Shown here: piece after piece, positions 7,985 to 12,822 of the stretch
Layout: every line of letters begins with the position of its first letter
How positions within the stretch are numbered: the first letter of the stretch is position 1
Source of the DNA: CAZGOM01 sp964542875
GTDB lineage: Bacteria > Planctomycetota > Phycisphaerae > Phycisphaerales > Phycisphaeraceae
Direction: 5' to 3'
Length of the DNA stretch: 14,710 nucleotides
Assembly: GCA_964542875.1 (NCBI GenBank)
Contig: CAZIWA010000138.1
Span: 1 to 14,710, forward strand
Notes under the pieces: model-generated
What the model was told of the DNA's origin: nothing
Database searches by the model: none
Seen by the model: only the letters and a program-made list of their open reading frames with translations
Program-made: the position numbers and the translations under genes

Positions 7985-9088
7985 ATGGCTGAAGGGTCAG
8001 AAGAAAATCCAGAATCGCAGGAGAGCGACATTGTGATGTCGCTGGGCGATCACCTGGATGATTTGCGGACCCGGGTGATCCGGGCGCTGCTGGGTTTGGC
8101 GGTGGCTTGCGGCGTGACGCTGTATTACGGGGGGGAGATTCTGGCGTGGATTTTGACGCCGATGGTGCGGGTGCTGGATATCGCGGGGCTGCCACATAGC
8201 CTGGTGGCGACGGGGGTGACGACGGGGTTTACGGTTTACTTCATGGTGAGCCTGATCGCGGGGCTGGTGATTTCGTTTCCGTGGATGATTTACCAGCTCT
8301 GGTGTTTCGTTCGGGCCGGGCTGTATGAGAATGAGCGGAAAGTGGTGGTGGTGCTGGCGCCATTTTCCGCATTGATGAGCTTTTTGAGTGTGTTGTTTCT
8401 TTATTATATTTTGCTGCCGATCACGTTGAGCTTCATGATTATTTTCACGATCAGCCTTCCGCCTGTGGAACTGCCTAAGAGCGGGGAGGGGGGGATCATG
8501 GAGCACATCGTGGGGATGGTGGTGAAGACCAACAACCTGACGCTGCCCAAGCGGGAGAAGCCGCCTGAGCTGAAGCCGGGCGAGACGCCGGCGGAGCTTG
8601 GGAAGCTGGGGAGCCTGCCGGTTTTGTATGAGGACCCGGCGACGCCGAAGGTGGGGGAGGCGTGGCTGAAGCAGCCTGAGGGTGAGATCCGGGTGAAGAC
8701 GAGCGAATCGGAGATCATGCATTTTTCGGGGATACGGAATAATTCGCCGGTGCAGCCTTTGATGAGTGTGGAGGATTATTTGAGCTTTGTGGGGACGCTG
8801 GCGCTGGGGACGCTGCTGGCTTTTCAGTTGCCGGTGGTGATGACGACGGTGGGGTGGACGGGGATGGTGAACCCCAAGACGATTGCGCAGTACCGGAAGT
8901 ATTGTTTCTTTGCGTGTTTTGTGATTGCGGCGATTGCGTCTCCGCCTGATGTCTTGAGCATGACGGCACTGGGAATCCCGATTTACGGGTTGTTTGAGAT
9001 GGGGCTGTTGTGCATGGGATTGGCGTACCGGCACGCGACGAAGAACGAGCCGGCGGAGGATGAGTCCGGGCCGGATGAAGGGTATTGA
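7985..9088 (+). CDS. tatC: Sec-independent (twin-arginine) protein translocase subunit TatC, with enlarged periplasmic loop
   Basis: TatC is the polytopic inner-membrane receptor that binds twin-arginine signal peptides and exports folded proteins with TatA/TatB. This product is 367 residues, against about 240-270 for most TatC. The N-terminal SLGDHLDDLRTRVI (residues 19-32) is the family signature. The cytoplasmic YQLWCFVRAGLYENERK follows TM2, with E117 matching E. coli E103. YLSFVGTLALGTLLAFQLPVV and the SPPDVLSM segment mark TM4 to TM6. Residues of about 155-258, between TM3 and TM4, are a hydrophilic insertion rich in Pro, Glu and Lys where family members have a short loop. The position of E. 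coli E170 (FEVPV) is Gln281 here (FQLPV). I chose ATG 7985 over an upstream TTG at 7964 because the signature stays intact and no ribosome site supports the TTG. No tatA/tatB lies in the window. Confidence 0.95.
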   Translation: MAEGSEENPESQESDIVMSLGDHLDDLRTRVIRALLGLAVACGVTLYYGGEILAWILTPMVRVLDIAGLPHSLVATGVTTGFTVYFMVSLIAGLVISFPWMIYQLWCFVRAGLYENERKVVVVLAPFSALMSFLSVLFLYYILLPITLSFMIIFTISLPPVELPKSGEGGIMEHIVGMVVKTNNLTLPKREKPPELKPGETPAELGKLGSLPVLYEDPATPKVGEAWLKQPEGEIRVKTSESEIMHFSGIRNNSPVQPLMSVEDYLSFVGTLALGTLLAFQLPVVMTTVGWTGMVNPKTIAQYRKYCFFACFVIAAIASPPDVLSMTALGIPIYGLFEMGLLCMGLAYRHATKNEPAEDESGPDEGY

Positions 9089-9164
9089 TTAGAGACGAAG
9101 TCCCGCGTCGTGTGTCCAGCGTGCGGAATTTAGAGTTCAGCGCTTGAGAAGAATGGGAGGCCTG

Positions 9165-9809
9165 ATGGAGCGTGGCAAGGGCGTTTTGCCTGGGGTGTTG
9201 CTGGCGCTGGGGCTGTTGGGACTGGCATGGTCTGGTTTGGCGACGCATGACCGGTGGAACTGGCTGGCGGAGACGCTGCCGGCAATGCTGGGGGCGGCGG
9301 TGATGGTGGCGACATACCGGCGCTTTAGACTGACGAATGTGAATTACACGCTGATCTGGGTGTTTGCGCTGATCCTGATGATGGGCGGGTGCTACACGTA
9401 TGCAGAGGTGCCGGTGGGGAACTGGGCCAAGGAGGCTTTTGGGCTTTCGCGGAACCACTTTGACCGGGTGGGGCACTTCTTTCAAGGGGTGATTCCGGCG
9501 ATGGTGGCCCGGGAGCTTTTGGTTCGGACTTCCCCGCTTAGGCCGGGGGGATGGTTGTTTTTTCTGTGTGTTTGCGTGTCGCTGGCGGTGAGCGCGGTGT
9601 ATGAGATTTTCGAGTGGCGGTATGCGGTGCATTTTGGCGGTCAGAAGGCGGAGGACTTCCTGGGAAGCCAGGGAGATGTTTGGGATGCGCAGGCGGACAT
9701 GCTGATGGCGTTTTTAGGCGGGGTGTTTGCGCAGGTTGGGTTGTCGTGGGTGCAGGATCGGGAGATGCGCGCGGGCGTAGAGCGGGAGAATAGGGAAGAC
9801 GGAGAATAG
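9165..9809 (+). CDS. DUF2238 / YjdF-family inner membrane protein
   Basis: A 214-residue membrane protein matching the DUF2238 family (E. coli YjdF-like), whose function is not established. The family-like motifs are NHFDRVGHFFQG (residues of about 97-108), ARELLVR (about 115-121), YEIFEW (146-151) and FLGSQGDVWDAQADM (165-179). Conserved His, Asp, Glu and Trp sit at the ends of membrane segments. About five to six hydrophobic segments are visible (roughly 7-25, 36-52, 60-76, 103-118, 128-146 and 179-197). ATG 9165 was chosen because GGGAGG (9155-9160) precedes it; ATG 9153 and TTG 9144 are possible but less supported. It begins 76 bp after tatC on the same strand and may share its transcript. 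The C-terminal tail is charged. Confidence 0.88.
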   Translation: MERGKGVLPGVLLALGLLGLAWSGLATHDRWNWLAETLPAMLGAAVMVATYRRFRLTNVNYTLIWVFALILMMGGCYTYAEVPVGNWAKEAFGLSRNHFDRVGHFFQGVIPAMVARELLVRTSPLRPGGWLFFLCVCVSLAVSAVYEIFEWRYAVHFGGQKAEDFLGSQGDVWDAQADMLMAFLGGVFAQVGLSWVQDREMRAGVERENREDGE

Positions 9810-9892
9810 GGTCATTCCGTTTTGATTATGGTTTTGTAAACTACAGGCCAGAGTTGGTTTTTGTCGACACGCGTCGTTCCAAGGGGCAGAGC

Positions 9893-11146
9893 ATGATGAA
9901 GTATCTGGGATTGATCGCCGGATGGTTTCTTGTTGCGGTGATTATGTTGATCCTGCTGGTGGTGGTGGCGTTTGTGCCGTTTGCGGGGTTGACGCCGGGG
10001 AACGTGGGGCAGGCGTTTGGCATCTGGCTGCTGGTGGGTCTGGGTGGCCTGGTGGCGGGGGGGCTGTATGCGTATTTCAAGATCAAGGCGGTGGTGGGCG
10101 AGCTTAAGGATTTGGCCAAGGGGTTGGGCGATACGCAAGCGAACGTCAACAATTTTTTGATGGAGCTTGAGCCTGTGAAGGATGGTCCGCCGCTACGGCT
10201 GGCTGAAGATGGGATTGGCCGGGCGCTGCTGCAGGAGCTTTTAGATGCGGGGTTTGTGCATGAGGGCGACTTTCGGGTGGAGGATATGCCAAGCCTGGAG
10301 ATGTCTGGATACATCCATGAAGGCAAAGGCATGACCGCCGCGATGTGCGCCATGGGGGGCCAAGGGCCGTGGCTGGATCTGGCGAGTGACTTTGAAGATG
10401 GGACGGAATATTACGTGTCCAATATCCAGATGCCGATGGTGATGGACACGCGGCCCAACGTGATACGGGTGATGGAGCCGGGGGCAAACGTGGCGCAACT
10501 GCTGGAAGTGTATGAAAAGAACAAGCCTTCGGGGCGGGTGACGAAGGTCTATCAGGGGACGTTCAAGCAGCATTTTGAGCTGTTCTGGTGGCGGGATAAA
10601 TCCTGGCGGCGCGCGCGGGGCGGGACGACGATCGACGAAGTGCGCCGGATGCACGGGGCAGGCGTGGTGGGGGATTCACAGACGCCGGATGAAAGCCTCC
10701 GTGAAGCGGTGGAAATGGAAAACCAGCAGTGGAATGAAGCATGGACGCAGGTGCCGGGGAAATTGATCGATCGGTACCTGAAGAAGGCGGGCCTGAGGGA
10801 AGATGGCGATACGTGGTACGACCGGCATTCGCACATGGTGGCGGCGTTTGAGGGGCAATCGCTGGATGAATTTACGGAGTACCTGTCCGAGCGGGTCAAC
10901 AACCTGCATCAGACGGCTTTGGATGAGCAGGGCCGGGAAGACCCCGAGGCAACTCAGACGTTTAAGCCCACGGGATTCCGGCCTGGTGCTGACGGGTTTA
11001 GGCTTCCCGCAGCGGCGGAGGGCCAGGAAAACGCTCTTGCGGGCGCGCGGGCGATCAATGAGAAGCATCCAGAGTGGTTCAAACTGGTGTTTACGGGCAC
11101 CCATCCCATGGAATATGCGATTTATGAAGTGTCGGTGAAGCAATGA
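9893..11146 (+). CDS. Uncharacterised two-TM membrane protein with large soluble region (paralogous C-terminus with next gene)
   Basis: I do not recognise a named function. The product has 417 residues from ATG 9893, which has AGGGG (9882-9886) 6 nt upstream. Two N-terminal membrane segments lie at about 4-30 and 40-63, followed by a short helical stretch. A soluble region at about 105-255 (GFVHEGDFRVEDMP, DLASDFEDGTEYYVSN, DTRPNVIRVM) has the look of a widespread uncharacterised bacterial family with a GDF...DLxxxFEDGTxxxxSN...RP pattern; this is recalled by eye, not searched. Residues of about 301-345 and 379-417 (LIDRYLKKAG, AAFEGQSLDEF, ALAGARAINE, PMEYAIYEV) match the end of the next gene's product. 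It starts 83 bp after the DUF2238 gene. Probably anchored to the membrane with its bulk on one face; which face is not clear. Confidence 0.85.
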   Translation: MMKYLGLIAGWFLVAVIMLILLVVVAFVPFAGLTPGNVGQAFGIWLLVGLGGLVAGGLYAYFKIKAVVGELKDLAKGLGDTQANVNNFLMELEPVKDGPPLRLAEDGIGRALLQELLDAGFVHEGDFRVEDMPSLEMSGYIHEGKGMTAAMCAMGGQGPWLDLASDFEDGTEYYVSNIQMPMVMDTRPNVIRVMEPGANVAQLLEVYEKNKPSGRVTKVYQGTFKQHFELFWWRDKSWRRARGGTTIDEVRRMHGAGVVGDSQTPDESLREAVEMENQQWNEAWTQVPGKLIDRYLKKAGLREDGDTWYDRHSHMVAAFEGQSLDEFTEYLSERVNNLHQTALDEQGREDPEATQTFKPTGFRPGADGFRLPAAAEGQENALAGARAINEKHPEWFKLVFTGTHPMEYAIYEVSVKQ

Positions 11147-11149
11147 TGG

Positions 11150-11176
11150 AGCGGGGAGGGTGTTAAGCGGGGAGGG
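11150..11176 (+). repeat. Short direct repeat in the gap between the two paralogous membrane genes
   Basis: AGCGGGGAGGG occurs at 11150-11160 and again at 11166-11176, a 16-bp period, just after the stop codon of the upstream gene. Both copies resemble strong Shine-Dalgarno sequences but neither has a usable start codon nearby. Probably a small local duplication. Confidence 0.5.
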
Positions 11177-11224
11177 AAGAGGAGTGGGATGGTTTGGAGA
11201 TTGGCCGCCGGGGGAGTTTAATGA

Positions 11225-11884
11225 GTGGTCTTGAGCACGCGAAACACAAATATGCTGTTGGTTTGGCTGGGGGCGCTGGCGATGCTGCTGCTGTTGAGCC
11301 ATGATTTTTCAAAGCAGACTTTGACGGGAAAAAATGCGGGCACCCTGATGGTGCTGGCGGTGGCGTGGTTTGGGTGGGCGGTGCTGACCTATGCGCTGAG
11401 GCGGCAGATTTTCGGAGTGGGTGAAGAACTGGTGGAGCGCAGGCGGGGCACCCGGCCGGCCAGCGCCGAGCCGGAACCGGAGCCGGAGGTGGTGCTGGGG
11501 TTGTCAGAGGAATCGCAGGACGATGAGCATGACACCTCGGAGAATTGGCAACCCAGAGAGCCCAGGGAGTGGAGCGACCGGGTGGCTGACTCGCTGATCG
11601 AGCGGCATCGGATGGCCTGCGGGGCGGAGCCGGATTTTGAATGGGAAGACCGACGGGAACGAATGATCGCGACGTTTGAGGGGCAGAGCGTTGAGGAATT
11701 CAAGGCGCAGGTGAGCCGGCGGCTGGGGGTGGGGGCGTTTAAGTTTCTGGTGGAAGCCGGACAGGCGGAAGATGGATTACGGGCGGGAGAGATGATCCGA
11801 GAGCGATTCCGCGGGGTGTTTGAGCCCATCGGCGAGCATGATGAGCCGATGCGGTTTGTGATTTACGAAGTGATACGTGGGTGA
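11225..11884 (+). CDS. Uncharacterised two-TM membrane protein sharing C-terminal domain with upstream neighbour
   Basis: Unknown function, 219 residues. The start is taken as GTG 11225, with GGGGAG (11211-11216) 8 nt upstream; an ATG at 11221 is in another frame and ends after about 27 codons. Membrane segments lie at about 10-25 and 38-58. A Glu/Pro/Ser-rich acidic linker follows at about 78-112, then a soluble domain. SLIERHRMACG, MIATFEGQSVEEF, GLRAGEMIRE and PMRFVIYEV line up in order with LIDRYLKKAG, MVAAFEGQSLDEF, ALAGARAINE and PMEYAIYEV of the preceding product. The two are adjacent (78 bp apart), have the same two-TM N-terminal plan and the same C-terminal domain, so they probably arose by duplication. 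A shared transcript with tatC and the DUF2238 gene is plausible. It ends next to a strong hairpin terminator. Confidence 0.82.
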   Translation: MVLSTRNTNMLLVWLGALAMLLLLSHDFSKQTLTGKNAGTLMVLAVAWFGWAVLTYALRRQIFGVGEELVERRRGTRPASAEPEPEPEVVLGLSEESQDDEHDTSENWQPREPREWSDRVADSLIERHRMACGAEPDFEWEDRRERMIATFEGQSVEEFKAQVSRRLGVGAFKFLVEAGQAEDGLRAGEMIRERFRGVFEPIGEHDEPMRFVIYEVIRG

Positions 11885-11897
11885 GTGAAGGCATTAA

Positions 11898-11929
11898 AAA
11901 ACCCCTTGCCGGTGAAGGCAAAGGGTTTT
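11898..11929. terminator. Bidirectional intrinsic terminator between convergent genes
   Basis: AAAACCCCTTGCC (11898-11910) pairs with GGCAAAGGGTTTT (11917-11929) around a GGTGAA loop: 12 of 13 pairs, one C-A mismatch. On the plus strand it ends in four T; on the minus strand it is followed by six T (complement of 11896-11901). It lies 13 bp after the plus-strand stop at 11884 and about 37 bp after the minus-strand gene's stop, so it serves both. Confidence 0.9.
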
Positions 11930-11966
11930 GGATGTTGCGTTATTTATGTGCGAAGCGCTGAGTGAA

Positions 11967-12377
11967 TCAGGGCTGGGCGGAAGCGCCGACGTACTTGGCG
12001 TCGCCGAAGCCCAGGAGGGGATAAAAGACAAAGGGAAGAATGAAGAGGCCGATGCCGTAGGCGGCGTCTTTGCCGAAGGATTTTGCGAAGTCGATGGAGA
12101 CGATGACGAAGGCAATGACACTGACCACGGGGATGAAGAAGAGGATGATCCACCAGAGGGGGCGACCGACGATTTCGAGCATGACGATGATGTTATAGAT
12201 GGGGATGATGGCGGCCCAACCGGGTTTGCCGGCCTTCTCGAAGCACTTCCACATGCCGACGATGAAGCCGACGATGATGGCGATGTAAACGGTGCAGCAG
12301 CCGAGTGCGAAGATGGCTCCGCCGGCTCCTGCGGCAGCATCTGAACCGTCACTTTGGGCGAGGAAGAATTCGAGCAT
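11967..12377 (-). CDS. DUF5684-type small integral membrane protein
   Basis: A 136-residue protein with three hydrophobic segments (about 20-42, 74-95 and 103-122). It carries the DUF5684-like signatures KAGKPGWAAIIPIYN (about 48-62), GRPLWW (71-76), SIDFAKSFGK (about 94-103) and PLLGFGDAKY at the C-terminal end. The family is common in bacteria and its function is not established. The start is the ATG at 12375-12377, because AGGAG (12385-12389 on the complement) lies 7 nt upstream; an upstream extension to 12422 is open but lacks such a site. The gene is convergent with the membrane-protein run and divergent from the cimA leader. A possible -10 box and a 12-bp palindrome lie in its 5' region. 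Confidence 0.9.
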   Translation of the reverse strand: MLEFFLAQSDGSDAAAGAGGAIFALGCCTVYIAIIVGFIVGMWKCFEKAGKPGWAAIIPIYNIIVMLEIVGRPLWWIILFFIPVVSVIAFVIVSIDFAKSFGKDAAYGIGLFILPFVFYPLLGFGDAKYVGASAQP

Positions 12378-12431
12378 GGGTAAACTCCTGGGGTTGGGTG
12401 AGTCCTGATAGAACTGCCACACCGAGACGAG

Positions 12432-12443
12432 TCAACATGTTGA
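12432..12443. promoter_or_regulatory. 12-bp perfect palindrome, possible operator
   Basis: TCAACATGTTGA is a perfect 12-bp palindrome. It lies between a putative minus-strand -10 box (12464-12469) and the start codon of the DUF5684 gene at 12377. That position would suit a repressor site, but it is a single occurrence and no regulator gene is visible. Confidence 0.35.
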
Positions 12444-12463
12444 ACTGCGTTCCCGGCCTTGGC

Positions 12464-12469
12464 ATTGTA
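12464..12469 (-). promoter_or_regulatory. Possible -10 box for the DUF5684 gene
   Basis: The complement reads TACAAT, one base from TATAAT, preceded on that strand by an AT-rich spacer. No clear -35 box is found at 16-18 bp; GTGCAA at 15 bp is a poor match. The start point would be near 12457, giving a 5' UTR of about 80 nt that contains the palindrome at 12432-12443. Confidence 0.35.
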
Positions 12470-12608
12470 CAAATAGTTTTTAGTTTGCACGGGAATGTGA
12501 TGTTGGAAAATTAGCTTTGGGCCAGGAAGAAGGGGCCAGGGACTGGGGTCTGGTCAGAGAAGAGCAGTTGGCGAGGTGGGTGGGTGGAGTCGCGGTTTGC
12601 GAGGGAAC

Positions 12609-12636
12609 TTGCCAAGAATGATTGGGTGACTAGAAT
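12609..12636 (+). promoter_or_regulatory. Sigma70-type promoter for the cimA leader transcript
   Basis: TTGCCA (12609-12614, 5 of 6 to TTGACA) and TAGAAT (12631-12636, 5 of 6 to TATAAT) are spaced 16 bp apart. Counting from the -10 box, the expected start of transcription is 12643, which is exactly the A of the leader-peptide ATG. The upstream part of this gap (12470-12608) shows nothing else I can support. Confidence 0.7.
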
Positions 12637-12642
12637 GCTCGC

Positions 12643-12696
12643 ATGACCTTCAGCGGCCAGATTATTGAGATTATTGGGAACCCCGTACCTCGGTAG
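12643..12696 (+). CDS. Isoleucine-rich leader peptide of the cimA attenuator
   Basis: A 17-codon ORF reads MTFSGQIIEIIGNPVPR and stops at TAG 12694-12696. Four of 17 residues are Ile, in the pattern Ile-Ile-Glu-Ile-Ile, and all four codons are ATT. In the downstream cimA gene I count 22 Ile codons, of which only one is ATT, so the leader is unusual in codon choice as well as content. No Shine-Dalgarno sequence precedes the ATG; the promoter predicts a leaderless mRNA starting at this ATG. The product of the downstream gene acts in isoleucine synthesis, so ribosome stalling at these codons when Ile-tRNA is scarce would be the control signal. A protein function for the peptide itself is not implied. 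Evidence is by pattern only; no homologue was searched. Confidence 0.75.
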   Translation: MTFSGQIIEIIGNPVPR

Positions 12697-12751
12697 GGCC
12701 GATGTTGTCTTAAGACTGCAACACGAACCCTGCCGAAAGGCGGGGTTTTTT
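12682..12751 (+). promoter_or_regulatory. Transcription attenuator with alternative hairpins 1:2, 2:3 and 3:4
   Basis: Segment 1 (12682-12688, CCCGTAC) can pair with GTAGGG (12693-12698), with one bulged base. Segment 2 (12691-12698, CGGTAGGG) can instead pair with segment 3 (12728-12735, CCCTGCCG) over 8 bp including one G-T wobble. That antiterminator is extended inside by TGTTG/CAACA (12703-12707 with 12719-12723). Segment 3 can also pair with segment 4 as the terminator. The leader stop codon at 12694-12696 lies within segment 2. A ribosome stalled on the Ile codons (12661-12675) would cover segment 1 and leave 2 free to pair with 3. A ribosome reaching the stop would cover 2 and let 3:4 form. 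This is the logic of classical amino-acid attenuators. Confidence 0.75.
12726..12751 (+). terminator. Intrinsic terminator of the cimA attenuator
   Basis: AACCCTGCC (12726-12734) pairs with GGCGGGGTT (12739-12747) over 9 bp with one T-G wobble, closed by a GAAA tetraloop. Six T (12746-12751) follow the GC-rich stem. It lies 71 bp before the cimA start on the same strand, where a terminator makes sense only as a regulated one or as the end of a short RNA. Confidence 0.88.
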
Positions 12752-12757
12752 GTTGGA

Positions 12758-12771
12758 CCGCCTGGTGGCGG
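12758..12771 (+). other. Small hairpin directly after the attenuator T-run
   Basis: CCGCC (12758-12762) and GGCGG (12767-12771) form a perfect 5-bp stem with a TGGT loop. It would be present only in read-through mRNA, about 50 nt before the cimA start. Function unknown; it may be chance in GC-rich DNA. Confidence 0.35.
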
Positions 12772-12822
12772 CCGACTCCGCAGTCAGGTGGGTGAGGTTT
12801 CAGTGGATTCCAGGAGAATCAC

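Noticed and set aside
7997..9034. 345-codon minus-strand ORF opposite tatC
   Set aside because: His/Arg/Gln-rich shadow of a well-supported tatC; no domain or start signal.
11928..12344. A very acidic plus-strand ORF (about 138 codons, rich in Asp and Glu) overlapping the DUF5684 gene
   Set aside because: It lies antisense to a gene with clear family motifs and a Shine-Dalgarno; the acidic composition is the complement of hydrophobic codons in the other strand.
12643..12751. Stand-alone small RNA ending at the terminator
   Set aside because: Possible, but the Ile-rich ORF, the competing antiterminator pairing and the downstream isoleucine gene are better explained by attenuation; the terminated leader would itself be a short RNA.
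12751..12775. T-box-like string (TGGACCGCC) upstream of cimA
   Set aside because: In a T-box the antiterminator sequence precedes the terminator; here it follows the T-run. The leader is also far too short and lacks the stem I specifier region; the leader-peptide model explains the data better.
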